A program made the translations under genes and the position numbers. This document shows, one piece after another, positions 18,261 through 27,133 of a stretch of DNA of 64,000 nt; positions within the stretch are counted from its first letter, which is position 1; every line of letters begins with the position of its first letter. This stretch comes from Bradyrhizobium sp. RP6 (GTDB lineage Bacteria; Pseudomonadota; Alphaproteobacteria; Rhizobiales; Xanthobacteraceae). The stretch spans positions 124,001 to 188,000 of the forward strand of contig NZ_RQIT01000009.1 of assembly GCF_003837805.1 (NCBI RefSeq), written 5' to 3'. The notes below the pieces were generated by a model. The model worked only from the letters and a program-made list of their open reading frames with translations, made no database searches and was not told the origin of the DNA.

Positions 18261-19115
18261 CTAGCGGCGCACGTCCTTGCCTCCCTCTGAGGCCAGCTTC
18301 TCCTTACCCTTCGCCGCATTCCACAGCGCGTCCATCTCCGCCAGCGACGCCTGCTCAAGCGTCCGACCCTGCGCCTCCAGCGTCCGCTCGATATAGGCGA
18401 AGCGCCGCTCGAATTTCGCATTGGTCACGCGTAGTGCGCTTTCCGGATCGGCGCCGACATGGCGGGCGAGGTTAACGAGGGCGAACATCAGGTCGCCGGT
18501 CTCTTCCGCAATCTCCCGCTTGTCGTTGCGGTCCAATGCCGCTTCGATCTCATCGGCCTCCTCGCGGATCTTTTGCAACACTGCGCGTGGGTCGTTCCAG
18601 TCGAAGCCGACGGTGGAGGCCTTCCGCTGCAGCTCCATGGCCCGGATGAGCGCGGGCTGGCCGGCCTTCACGCCTGACAGCAGGGATTTGTGCGTCGGCG
18701 AGTCCTCCGGCGGCCGGCGCGCGGCGCGCTCGGCCTTCTCCTCGGCCTTGATGCGGTCCCAGACCTCCTTGACATGGGAGGAGGCGAGATTGCCGTCCTT
18801 ATCGGCGAAGACATGGGGATGGCGGCGGATCATCTTGCGGGTGATGGCTTCGACGACGTCACCAAAATCGAACGCGTTCTGCTCCGAGGCCATCTGGGCG
18901 TGATACACGACCTGGAGCAGGAGATCGCCGAGCTCCTCGCGCAGATCGTCGAGATCGCCGCGGGCGATGGCGTCCACCACCTCATAGGCTTCCTCGACCG
19001 TATAGGGCGCGATCGTCGCAAAATCCTGCTCGAGGTCCCAAGGGCAGCCGGTCACCGGCGTGCGCAACGCCGCCATGATCTCGATCAGGCGGGAAATGTC
19101 GCGGGAAGGGGTCAT
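18261..19115 (-). CDS. mazG: Nucleoside triphosphate pyrophosphohydrolase MazG
   Basis: A 284-residue protein that hydrolyses non-canonical or surplus NTPs to NMPs. There are two MazG domains. The first has the metal-binding EEAYEV and ELGDLLLQVV; the second has EEADEIEAAL and EETGDLMFALV. I chose the ATG at 19115 (MTPSRDISRL), which precedes the conserved LRTPVTGCPWD; a longer frame adds 29 unlikely residues. Convergent with hflX. Confidence 0.93.
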   Translation of the reverse strand: MTPSRDISRLIEIMAALRTPVTGCPWDLEQDFATIAPYTVEEAYEVVDAIARGDLDDLREELGDLLLQVVYHAQMASEQNAFDFGDVVEAITRKMIRRHPHVFADKDGNLASSHVKEVWDRIKAEEKAERAARRPPEDSPTHKSLLSGVKAGQPALIRAMELQRKASTVGFDWNDPRAVLQKIREEADEIEAALDRNDKREIAEETGDLMFALVNLARHVGADPESALRVTNAKFERRFAYIERTLEAQGRTLEQASLAEMDALWNAAKGKEKLASEGGKDVRR

Positions 19116-19241
19116 TGCGGGGCGGTCTCCTAGGTCCAGAGCCTTATGCCAAAGGCGGGCCGCCGATCCCAGTGCAAGCAGGCGGAACAGGCCGATTTCC
19201 ACCGATTGGCGGGCACCTCACGCAATGCTAAAGCGCGGGGT

Positions 19242-19958
19242 ATGAGTGACGCATTTTCCTCCGAAACCGCGCTGGTGCTGTTCTCCGGCGGCCAGGATTC
19301 CACCACCTGCCTCGCCTGGGCCTTGAGCCGCTTCGCCCGCGTCGAGACACTGGGGTTCGAATACGGCCAGCGCCACGCCATCGAGCTCGCCTGCCGCGAC
19401 CGCCTGCTCGACGGCATCAAGGGCCTGCGCGCGGAATGGGCCGCAAAGATTGGCGAGAGCCACACGCTATCGATCCCGACGCTTGCGGCCGTCTCCGAGA
19501 CGGCGCTGACGCGCGACGTCGCGATCGCGATGGGGGCCGATGGCCTGCCCAACACTTTCGTGCCGGGCCGCAACCTCGTCTTCCTGACCTTCGCCGCGGC
19601 GCTGGCCTATCGACGCGGGATCAGCCACATCGTCGGCGGCATGTGCGAGACCGACTATTCCGGCTATCCGGATTGCCGCGACGAGACCATCCGCGCCACG
19701 CAGGCCGCGCTCTCGCTCGGCATGGCGCGCAAGTTCGAGCTGCATACGCCCTTGATGTGGATCGACAAGGCCGCGACCTGGAAGCTCGCGCGTGATCTTG
19801 GCGGCGACGGCCTCGTCGATCTCATCCGCGAGCACTCCCACACGTGCTATCTCGGCGAACGCGGCGCGCAGCACGATTGGGGCTATGGCTGCGGCGAGTG
19901 CCCGGCGTGCAGCCTGCGCGCAAAGGGATGGGCGGAGTATGTGGCAGGGCGCAAATAG
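19242..19958 (+). CDS. queC: 7-cyano-7-deazaguanine synthase QueC
   Basis: A 238-residue enzyme that makes preQ0 from 7-carboxy-7-deazaguanine, ATP and ammonia, for queuosine in tRNA. The PP-loop SGGQDSTT (residues 15-22) and the C-terminal zinc motif CGECPACSLR are clear. I chose the ATG at 19242 because it gives an N-terminus of normal length before the PP-loop; the upstream extension is not protein-like. No other queuosine gene is adjacent. Confidence 0.95.
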   Translation: MSDAFSSETALVLFSGGQDSTTCLAWALSRFARVETLGFEYGQRHAIELACRDRLLDGIKGLRAEWAAKIGESHTLSIPTLAAVSETALTRDVAIAMGADGLPNTFVPGRNLVFLTFAAALAYRRGISHIVGGMCETDYSGYPDCRDETIRATQAALSLGMARKFELHTPLMWIDKAATWKLARDLGGDGLVDLIREHSHTCYLGERGAQHDWGYGCGECPACSLRAKGWAEYVAGRK

Positions 19959-19971
19959 CGCTCAGATCTTC

Positions 19972-20072
19972 GCTGTCATTCCCCGCGAAGGCGGGGAATC
20001 CAGTACGCCGCAGGTTCTCCGTATCTCACAGACGTCTCTGGAATATCACCCGCCTTCGCGGGTGATGACAGC
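19972..20072. repeat. Compound palindromic element with two hairpins inside an outer dyad
   Basis: Two perfect 9-base hairpins, ATTCCCCGC-GAAG-GCGGGGAAT at 19978-19999 and ATCACCCGC-CTTC-GCGGGTGAT at 20045-20066, lie within an outer 8-base dyad (GCTGTCAT at 19972, ATGACAGC at 20065). It sits between the convergent queC and nitrile hydratase operons. It resembles the dispersed palindromic repeats of Bradyrhizobium intergenic regions (recalled, not searched) and could also terminate transcription from both sides. Confidence 0.75.
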
Positions 20073-20111
20073 TGTGTTTGGGGAAACGGAGCACGCACCA
20101 CGCACGGAAGA

Positions 20112-20492
20112 TTACCCCGCAAAATCCTCCGGCCGCAGCTCGATCGGCTTGCCGTGTGGCGTGCGATCGGCGGCGTGGTCCCAGGCATCGCGGTAGCGGT
20201 GCAGGGTTGCCATGGATGCGACGCCCTTGCGCGCAACCAATCCTTCGAGCGTGGCGAGCCAGTGCAGGTAGTAGGTCTCACCCGTGTCGGGATCGCCGGC
20301 TGCTTGCGCGCGCTTGATCTCGTCGGCGAGCGCGGCGGCCCATTCGGGCCAGGTGAACACGCCGCGCTCGTGCAAGGTCAGCGCCATGGCAAAGGCATGC
20401 GCCTCCCATGGCGCCCGGAACACCGGGCCATCGTCATCGCGGGGGATGCTCGGGATGGCCGCGGTGGCGGCCGCAGCAAGCGTCGTGCTCAT
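20112..20492 (-). CDS. Nitrile hydratase accessory protein
   Basis: A 126-residue protein of the nitrile hydratase activator family, needed to insert cobalt or mature the enzyme. It has the family text FRAPWEAHAFAMALTLHERG and FTWPEWAAALADEI, which resembles the N-terminal part of the beta subunit, then YYLHWLATLEGLVARKG. I chose the ATG at 20492, which touches the end of the beta gene. It is the third gene of the alpha-beta-activator operon. Confidence 0.88.
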   Translation of the reverse strand: MSTTLAAAATAAIPSIPRDDDGPVFRAPWEAHAFAMALTLHERGVFTWPEWAAALADEIKRAQAAGDPDTGETYYLHWLATLEGLVARKGVASMATLHRYRDAWDHAADRTPHGKPIELRPEDFAG

Positions 20493-21151
20493 CACGCCGG
20501 GTCCAGATAGGGCTCGAACGCGTCGATCGAGACTTTTGTGGTCGGATCGCCATCGGGACCCCAGAGTTCGCTGCCCTCGAACACCACGGTGTAGAGCCAT
20601 TGTGGATGTTCGCCGAGCTCCATCGCCGCCGTGTCAGGAAACACGTGGCAGCCATGGTTCAGCTCGACGACACCGACATGGCCGCGCACATAGCGCGGCA
20701 GCCTGGTGTGTGTAGCCGGATGGATGTTCTTGGCGCGCACACGTTCGCCGATCTCGAACTTCGCAGGCTGCGGGGCAGGGCGGTCGAACTTGCCGCGCAC
20801 CATCACGCGCTCGACGTTGGCAAGGTCGAACTTGCCGTGCTTGAGCGCCTTGGCCGGCTGGATCGCGCGCCCGGCGGCGACCTCCTCCCGGGTGAGGTAG
20901 CCCTTCTCGATCAGCATCTCCTCGAGCCCGAGGAACCACTTTTTGTAATAGGAGCTCGACAGATAGACGTGCGGCGGCAGGGTCTCGCGGTAGAAGCGCG
21001 ACGTGTCGATGTTGAAAGCGCCGGCCGCGCCCATCGCGCGCACCATGGCAAGGACACGCGCTTCCCAATCCGCGTGGAACATCGGTTCATTGGCTTCGGG
21101 CTCGACCTTGCCGAACCCGTCCATGCCGCCCATGTCGTGCACGCCGTTCAT
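20492..21151 (-). CDS. nthB: Nitrile hydratase beta subunit
   Basis: A 219-residue subunit of the enzyme that hydrates nitriles to amides. The start MNGVHDMGGMDGFG is the classic beta-subunit N-terminus. The C-terminal barrel includes RVRAKNIHPATHTRLPRYVRG and FEGSELWG. I chose the ATG at 21151, which overlaps the end of the alpha gene; a longer frame upstream reads through alpha and is not real. It forms a heterodimer or tetramer with the alpha subunit in the cytoplasm. Confidence 0.94.
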   Translation of the reverse strand: MNGVHDMGGMDGFGKVEPEANEPMFHADWEARVLAMVRAMGAAGAFNIDTSRFYRETLPPHVYLSSSYYKKWFLGLEEMLIEKGYLTREEVAAGRAIQPAKALKHGKFDLANVERVMVRGKFDRPAPQPAKFEIGERVRAKNIHPATHTRLPRYVRGHVGVVELNHGCHVFPDTAAMELGEHPQWLYTVVFEGSELWGPDGDPTTKVSIDAFEPYLDPA

Positions 21152-21771
21152 GCCGGCTCTCCCGGCTTCCGCGGAAATCCGGTGCCGATCATGGAATCGC
21201 GGGTGACGAGCTCGGCGAGCTGCTCCTCGCTCCAGCCCTCTGTGCCCTCGGGCCGCATCGGCAGCACCAGGAAGCGCGTCTCGGCGGTCGAATCCCACAC
21301 CCGGATTTCCGTGTCCTTGGGCAATGCGACGTCGAAATCGGCGAGCACGCCGCGCGGGTCCTTTACGGCGCGGGAGCGGTAGGGCGCAGCCTTGTACCAG
21401 ACCGGCGGCAGTCCCAGCATTTCCCAAGGGTAGCAGGAGCACAGAGTGCACACCACCATGTTGTGCCGCTCCTTGGTGTTCTCGACCACGACGAGATGGT
21501 CGCCGACGCGGCTCACATGGCCGAGCGTGCCGATCGCCTTGCTGCCGTCCTCCAGCAGCGCCTTCTTGAACGCCGGATCAGTCCAGGCCTTGGCAACGAC
21601 GCGCGCGCCGTTGTGAGGGCCGATCCTTGTCTCGTACGCCTGGATAATGGCATCGAGCGCGGCCGGCTCGACATAGCCCTTTTCGGTCAGGATCGTCTCG
21701 AGCGCGCGCACGCGCAGCTCGGTCTCCGACAGCTCGGAATGATCGTGGTGATGGTCGTGATCGTGGCTCAT
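21148..21771 (-). CDS. nthA: Cobalt-type nitrile hydratase alpha subunit
   Basis: A 207-residue catalytic subunit. The metal claw CTLCSC lies at residues 108-113; Thr in the second position marks the cobalt type, while iron enzymes have Ser. The N-terminus MSHDHDHHHDH is very rich in His and may bind metal. It is the first gene of the operon. No amidase gene for the next step and no cobalt transporter are visible nearby. Divergent from an enoyl-CoA hydratase gene. Confidence 0.95.
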   Translation of the reverse strand: MSHDHDHHHDHSELSETELRVRALETILTEKGYVEPAALDAIIQAYETRIGPHNGARVVAKAWTDPAFKKALLEDGSKAIGTLGHVSRVGDHLVVVENTKERHNMVVCTLCSCYPWEMLGLPPVWYKAAPYRSRAVKDPRGVLADFDVALPKDTEIRVWDSTAETRFLVLPMRPEGTEGWSEEQLAELVTRDSMIGTGFPRKPGEPA

Positions 21772-21887
21772 GGCCGTAAAGATATCCGCAATGGCCCGGA
21801 CCTGTCGAGTATTCCCTGCATCGTGATCGGGTCCCGTATTCGTGACGACATTTGTGCGCTAACATCGCCGAAAGCAGCCTGGAGATG

Positions 21888-22697
21888 ATGGTGACGGACT
21901 ACGTGAAGATCGAAAAGGGCCTTGGGCCTGAGGGCCGGATTGCTGTGGTCCGCTTCGACCGCGGCGACGGCATCAACGCGCTCTCGCCGGAGGCAATGCG
22001 GCAGCTGACCGCAGCGGCGCGCAGTTTCGAGGATGACGCCGCGACGTCGGTCGTGGTCTTGACCGGCAGCTCGGGCGCGTTCAGCGCCGGCTTCGACCTC
22101 AAGGATGCGGAGGGAGGTTCGCGCAAGGAGATGGATCTCGGCACGCTCCGGCGGCATCTCAAGCTCGGGCCGCGCCTGACGCGCGCCTGGCAGGAGATGG
22201 AGCAAATCACGATCGCGGCGATCGAGGGCTTTTGCGTCGGCGGCGGCGTGGCCCTCGCCGTCGCGCTCGACTTCCGCATCATGGGCCGCAACGCGCATTT
22301 GCGCGTACCGGAAATCGGGCTCGGCATGAACATGAGCTGGCAGAGCATCCCGCGTATGCTGCATCTGATCGGGCCGGCACGCACCAAGCAGGCGGTCATC
22401 TTGGCTGACCAGCGCATCAGCGCGGACGAGGCCTATGAATGGGGCTTGGTGGAGCAGGTGACCGACCCAGGCCATGCGTTCGATGCAGCCATGGAGCTTG
22501 CCCGGAAGGTCGCCGCGCAGCCGCCGCTCTCGGTGGCCATGACAAAGCTGACCGTCAACCGGCTTGCGTACGCGCTGGATGATCTCGCGAGCCACATGGA
22601 TGTCGATCAGTTCGCGCTTGCAAGCCTGACCGAGGACCATAAGGAGGGCGTCGAGGCCTTCCTGGCCCGCCGCAAGCCACGCTTCAGGGGGCGGTAG
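21888..22697 (+). CDS. Enoyl-CoA hydratase/isomerase family protein
   Basis: A crotonase-fold protein of about 269 residues. The oxyanion-hole parts are visible as SAGFDLKD and AIEGFCVGGGVALAVALD, and the catalytic-region Glu lies in VPEIGLGMN. The reaction cannot be fixed from sequence, since crotonases hydrate, isomerise or hydrolyse acyl-CoAs. The start is uncertain among ATG 21885, ATG 21888 and GTG 21891, which all follow a GGAG at 21881. Divergent from the nitrile hydratase operon and possibly sharing its control region. Confidence 0.85.
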   Translation: MVTDYVKIEKGLGPEGRIAVVRFDRGDGINALSPEAMRQLTAAARSFEDDAATSVVVLTGSSGAFSAGFDLKDAEGGSRKEMDLGTLRRHLKLGPRLTRAWQEMEQITIAAIEGFCVGGGVALAVALDFRIMGRNAHLRVPEIGLGMNMSWQSIPRMLHLIGPARTKQAVILADQRISADEAYEWGLVEQVTDPGHAFDAAMELARKVAAQPPLSVAMTKLTVNRLAYALDDLASHMDVDQFALASLTEDHKEGVEAFLARRKPRFRGR

Positions 22698-22939
22698 ATC
22701 AGGCGCGGCAGGAGGATGATCCCGTTGGGAGATGAATCTTCTTCGCACGTGACGGATTGGGAAAACTTCGTCCAACTCCTCGCAAATATCTGAAATTGCA
22801 AGAAAGACTGGAAACAGCGATTGTGCATGCTGCGGCGCAGCGCGCTTCACCCGGCCGGCATCGCAATTTCACCTCCGTCGCTCCATGCGACCTGATTCCC
22901 GTACGCCCGCGAGCGGCGCGGGCCAGCGAACCATTGTGC

Positions 22940-24091
22940 ATGAAGGTCGTCTCCATGAACGCCCACCAATCGCTCGCGATCGGACAGCCGATCGAAACGT
23001 TTGACGCGATTTCACCTCCTGTGACTGAGCCGGACGCGATGGTCCGTTTCGAAGGCATCTCGAAAACCTATCCGGCCTATCGCGGCAAGCCCGGCGTCAA
23101 CGCGCTGCACAATATCGACTTTGCAATTCCGCGCGGTTCCGTTGCCGGCGTGATCGGCCGCTCCGGCGCGGGCAAGTCCAGCCTGGTTCGGCTGATCAAC
23201 GGGCTGGAGAAACCGACCACGGGCCGCGTGATTGTCGACGGCCGCGACATCTCGGCGCTGACTGGCCGAGCGCTGCGGTTGGCGCAGCGCTCGATCGGCA
23301 TGATCTTCCAGCACTTCAACCTGTTGTCGTCGCGCACCGCTGCCGACAACATCGCGCTGCCGCTCGAGATCGCGGGCTGGGCCAAGGCCGACATCAAGGC
23401 CCGCGTCACTGAGCTGCTCGCGCTCGTCGGCATCGCGGACAAGCACGACCGCTATCCTTCGGAACTCTCCGGCGGCCAGAAACAGCGCGTCGGAATTGCC
23501 CGCGCGCTGGCGACGCGGCCGAGCGTGCTGCTGTCGGACGAGGCGACCTCCGCGCTCGACCCGCAGACCACGCGTGCGATCCTCGATCTGCTCGCGAACA
23601 TCAACCGCGAGCTCGGCGTGACCATCGTGCTGATCACCCACGAAATGTCCGTGGTGCGCCAACTCGCCAAGGAGGTCGTCGTGCTCGACGCCGGACACGT
23701 GGTCGAGAGCGGCCATGTCGCCGACATCTTCACCCACCCGAAGCATCCCATCACACAGTCGTTCCTGGCGGAGGTCATCGGCGACAGCCTGCCAGTGTCG
23801 CTGGCGAGCCGGATCGTGCCTGGGCCATCGGCCGGCGGCCACGCCGTGATCCGCATCGAGGTGCGTGGGGCAGGGGCCGGCGAGACGCTGGTGGCGCGGC
23901 TCGCGCGCGAACTCGGCCGCGACGTGTCGCTGCTGTCGGCGCGCATCGACGAGATCGGCGGCCAGCATGTCGGCTCGCTCGTTCTCGGCATTCCTCTCGG
24001 TGTTTCCAGCGCCGCGGACGCGGTGACGCGGACGCTGGCCTTTCTCTCTCAACATCAATTCTCGGCGGAGCATCTCGGCTATGTCGCCTGA
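22940..24091 (+). CDS. metN: Methionine ABC transporter ATP-binding protein MetN
   Basis: A 383-residue ATPase that drives D/L-methionine import. It has Walker A GRSGAGKSS (residues 73-81), signature LSGGQKQRVGIARAL, Walker B VLLSDEATSALDP and the H loop in LITHEM. The C-terminal NIL domain (about 300-383) is the methionine-sensing, transport-inhibiting domain of MetN. The start is ATG 22940 or 22955. It overlaps metI by 11 bases. The 242 bases upstream show no SAM riboswitch that I recognise. Confidence 0.92.
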   Translation: MKVVSMNAHQSLAIGQPIETFDAISPPVTEPDAMVRFEGISKTYPAYRGKPGVNALHNIDFAIPRGSVAGVIGRSGAGKSSLVRLINGLEKPTTGRVIVDGRDISALTGRALRLAQRSIGMIFQHFNLLSSRTAADNIALPLEIAGWAKADIKARVTELLALVGIADKHDRYPSELSGGQKQRVGIARALATRPSVLLSDEATSALDPQTTRAILDLLANINRELGVTIVLITHEMSVVRQLAKEVVVLDAGHVVESGHVADIFTHPKHPITQSFLAEVIGDSLPVSLASRIVPGPSAGGHAVIRIEVRGAGAGETLVARLARELGRDVSLLSARIDEIGGQHVGSLVLGIPLGVSSAADAVTRTLAFLSQHQFSAEHLGYVA

Positions 24092-24746
24092 ACTCGTCAA
24101 CCTGATCATCCAGGCGACCTTCGAGAGTCTGTACATGGTCGGAATCGCCGCGCTGCTCGGCACCGCCTTCGGCCTGCCGCTCGGCGTCTTCCTCGCGACC
24201 AGCCGCAAAGGCGAGTTGTTCGCGGCCCCCATCGTCAATCGCGTGCTCGGCATCGTCGTCAACGCGACGCGTTCCACGCCGTTCATCATCCTCGTCGTCG
24301 CCATCATCCCGTTCACGCGCCTGATTGCCGGCACCTCGATTGGATCGACCGCAGCGATCGTGCCACTGACGATTGCATCGACGCCGTTCATCGCGCGCCT
24401 GGTCGAAGCTGCGATCCGCGAGGTCGATGGCGGTCTGATCGAGACCGCATCCTCGTTCGGCGCTTCGCCGCTTCAGATCGTGCTCAAGGTGCTGATCCCC
24501 GAGGCGCTGCCTGGCCTGTTGCTGGCGCTGACGCTCGCCGTCGTGAGCTTGCTCGGTTACTCGGCCATGGTCGGCGCGGTCGGCGGCGGAGGGCTTGGCG
24601 ATCTCGGCATCCGCTACGGCTACCAGCGCTTCATGCCGGAGATGATGCTCGCCGTCGTGGTCGTGCTGATCGCGCTGGTGCAGCTCGTCCAGAGCGCCGG
24701 GGATTTTCTGGCGCGCCGGGTCAACCGCCGCCTGCGGCATCGCTGA
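24081..24746 (+). CDS. metI: Methionine ABC transporter permease MetI
   Basis: A 221-residue inner-membrane protein with five predicted helices. The coupling motif is present as EAAIREVDGGLIETASSFGAS with the following LIPEALPG. It pairs with MetN. No gene for the periplasmic binding protein MetQ is in the neighbourhood, so the receptor must be encoded elsewhere. Its stop is six bases from the end of the convergent AraC-type gene. Confidence 0.92.
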   Translation: MSPELVNLIIQATFESLYMVGIAALLGTAFGLPLGVFLATSRKGELFAAPIVNRVLGIVVNATRSTPFIILVVAIIPFTRLIAGTSIGSTAAIVPLTIASTPFIARLVEAAIREVDGGLIETASSFGASPLQIVLKVLIPEALPGLLLALTLAVVSLLGYSAMVGAVGGGGLGDLGIRYGYQRFMPEMMLAVVVVLIALVQLVQSAGDFLARRVNRRLRHR

Positions 24747-24752
24747 ACCGGA

Positions 24753-25565
24753 TCACGCGGCACGCCTCGCCCGCCGCAGCGTCTCCGAGCGCAGCTCGGC
24801 GAAGTGGCGCTTGTAGTCGAGCGAGAACTGGCTGAAGTGCCAGAATCCGTGCTGCACGGCGACGTCGTAAATGGATGTGCCAGCGCCGCCGGCGCGTTTC
24901 AGATCGCGCCGTACCCGGTTCAGCCGCATCGCCCGCCAATAGTGCATCGGGCTCGTGCCCAAAACAGCCTGGAAGCAATAGCCGAGCTTGCGCGGACTGG
25001 CGCCGGCCGCCTTGCAGACCTCCAGCAGCGACAGCGAATGGTCACCGTTGCCGTGCATCAGCTCGCGGGCGCGATCGACGGTACGCTTGCGCGCGTCCGC
25101 GCTGCGGCCGGCATCGATGGGGCGTGCGGTCGGCAGCATGTCCATGATCTCGACGAGGAGGGCGTCTTCGAGCGCCTGCCGGAGGGCCGGGTCTTCGAAC
25201 CGTTCGGGCGCGGTCGCGATGGCCTCGTGAATGGCCTCAAGATGGGCTCGCAATGGTGCGACCGGCGCCTGCGCCATCTCGATCACCCGCAATTGGTGCC
25301 AGACCGTGCGCGGCAGATCGATCTCGAGCCGGGCGGCGAGATCCCGGATCAGCGCTGCACTGGCGACGACACCGCGCAGCTCGAATGACTTCGGCGTGCA
25401 CATATCGACCTCGGCGTCGACGCAGGCAATGACCCGGGTGCCTGCAACGCTGGCGCCGTTGCAATTGACCTCGCTGTCACCGCGCCAGGGGAGACCGATG
25501 CCAAAGCTGTCGGCGCCAAGCTGACCGTATTGGCGGACCTGCTGGCTGGTGATTTCGCGGAACAC
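24753..25565 (-). CDS. AraC-family regulator, 5' end interrupted by an in-frame amber codon
   Basis: As drawn from the GTG at 25565, this is a 270-residue protein with a C-terminal AraC HTH (LSLLEVCKAAGASPRKLGYCFQ, then TSIYDVAVQHGFWHFSQFSLDYKRHF). The reading frame continues upstream with protein-like sequence (GRWRLRYDQISAGAFRGSF) as far as a TAG at 25713-25715. Beyond it lies an in-frame ATG at 25742 giving MVLSATPPV before the stop. So either the gene starts at a non-canonical codon, or its tenth codon has become a stop. The fold resembles FeaR/EutR-like regulators, and FeaR controls a copper amine oxidase in E. coli. Its divergent neighbours here are a hydrolase and an amine oxidase. Confidence 0.8.
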   Translation of the reverse strand: MFREITSQQVRQYGQLGADSFGIGLPWRGDSEVNCNGASVAGTRVIACVDAEVDMCTPKSFELRGVVASAALIRDLAARLEIDLPRTVWHQLRVIEMAQAPVAPLRAHLEAIHEAIATAPERFEDPALRQALEDALLVEIMDMLPTARPIDAGRSADARKRTVDRARELMHGNGDHSLSLLEVCKAAGASPRKLGYCFQAVLGTSPMHYWRAMRLNRVRRDLKRAGGAGTSIYDVAVQHGFWHFSQFSLDYKRHFAELRSETLRRARRAA

Positions 25566-25921
25566 CTCGACACGGGGCAGAGAGAGCTGGGTGAAGCTGC
25601 CTCGAAACGCGCCGGCGCTGATCTGGTCGTAACGCAGCCGCCAGCGGCCGAGCGCGGCACAGTGCTCGTCAACGTCCGTACTGCTCGCCTCAAGCAGGCC
25701 GGCAACCGAGTCCTATACTGGAGGAGTTGCGCTCAAGACCATGATAATGCGTCGGAATTGTTTCGCCAAAGCAAGCAATAAGTGCGCCAAGCCTGGCACG
25801 GCCCACGACGGAGTCCAGCAAAATATTGCCGGATCTCGATAACGGCCGATAGCGCCGCGGTGCAGGCTTGCTTCCAGCCGTTCCGGCATCGCAGTCGGGA
25901 TGGCCCTTGCGGAGGATCGAG

Positions 25922-27118
25922 ATGCGACCGACCGACGTCATGCGCGGCAGTCCACCCGCGCCCGAGGCCCAGGTGACGCGCGCCAATTGGCGCAGCTATC
26001 CCGCGATACGCTGGGGCTTTACCCACACCCGGGAAGTGCTGCCGACCGCAGAGGTCCGCCGCTCGGCGCATCCGACGCCGATGCAAAAGGCGCCGCGCGA
26101 ATTGTCTCAGCTCGGCTTCAAGGGGCCGGACGGCCAGCCGACGACGATCTCGGCCACGCTGCGTGAGACCTTTGGCGATGCACTGCTGGTCATGCATCGG
26201 GGCACGCTGATCCACGAATGGTATGGCGACGGCATGAGCGCGACAACGCCGCATCTGATCTGCTCGATCAGCAAGTCGATTGCCGGCACGCTCGGCGGCG
26301 TGCTGTCCGCGCGCGGGCTGCTCGATCCGGAGGCGAGGGTGGTGCGTTACGTGCCGGAGTTGGAGAATTCCGTCTACGGCAGCTGCACGGTCCGCAACGT
26401 GCTCGACATGGCCGTCGCCATCAAGTTCGATGAAGATTACGAGGACCCTGCCGGCGACGTCGCGCGCTACCGCTTCGCCTCGGGCTGGGATGTGCCGCCC
26501 CCAGGCGTCGAGCCGAGCCATCAGCGCGCCTATCTCGCCACGCTGCGCGGCACCGGCAAGCCGCACGGCAAGGTGTTCCACTATGTCTCGACCAACACGG
26601 AAGTTCTCGGCTGGGTGTATGAGCGCGCCTGTGGCATGCCTTACCCACGCATCCTCTCCGAATATCTCTGGCAGCCGATGGGCGCGGAGGAGGACGGTTC
26701 CCTGACGCTCGACAGCCACGGCATGGGCCGCATCGCTGGCGGTCTGTCCGTCACTGCCTGCGATCTCATCCGCTTCGGCGAGATGATCCGCTGCCGCGGC
26801 GTGGTCGAGGGACGGCAGGTGGTGCCGGGCTGGTGGATCGACGACATCCACGAGAATGGCGATGCCAAGGCCTGGGCCGAGGGCGACCTCGCCGATATCT
26901 TCCCGGGCGCGCGCTACCGCAGCAAATGGTACACGATCGATCCCTCGCGGTACGATCTCGCCGCAATCGGCATCCACGGCCAGTGGCTCTACATCGACGC
27001 GGCTTCCGACACCGTGATCGTCAAGCTCGCGACGCAGCCGAAGGCGATGGACGTTCCGCTTGACCATCGCTGGCTCGCCGCCTTCCGCGCCATCACCGCA
27101 CATCTCGCCCCGCACTGA
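25922..27118 (+). CDS. Serine hydrolase of the beta-lactamase (class C/esterase) family
   Basis: A 398-residue protein. The nucleophile motif SxxK is SISK at residues 115-118, and the second motif YxN appears in YVSTNTE. A late HGQW segment is in the place of the third motif. No clear signal peptide is present, so it is probably cytoplasmic. Such enzymes act as esterases, amidases or transesterases rather than antibiotic resistance enzymes. The ATG at 25922 has GGAGG about six bases upstream. The amine oxidase gene follows after 15 bases, so the two form an operon. Confidence 0.85.
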   Translation: MRPTDVMRGSPPAPEAQVTRANWRSYPAIRWGFTHTREVLPTAEVRRSAHPTPMQKAPRELSQLGFKGPDGQPTTISATLRETFGDALLVMHRGTLIHEWYGDGMSATTPHLICSISKSIAGTLGGVLSARGLLDPEARVVRYVPELENSVYGSCTVRNVLDMAVAIKFDEDYEDPAGDVARYRFASGWDVPPPGVEPSHQRAYLATLRGTGKPHGKVFHYVSTNTEVLGWVYERACGMPYPRILSEYLWQPMGAEEDGSLTLDSHGMGRIAGGLSVTACDLIRFGEMIRCRGVVEGRQVVPGWWIDDIHENGDAKAWAEGDLADIFPGARYRSKWYTIDPSRYDLAAIGIHGQWLYIDAASDTVIVKLATQPKAMDVPLDHRWLAAFRAITAHLAPH

Positions 27119-27133
27119 CTTCTGGACATCATC

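Noticed and set aside
22698..22939. SAM riboswitch before metN
   Set aside because: I looked for the SAM-II type pattern common in alphaproteobacteria and saw no matching conserved blocks.
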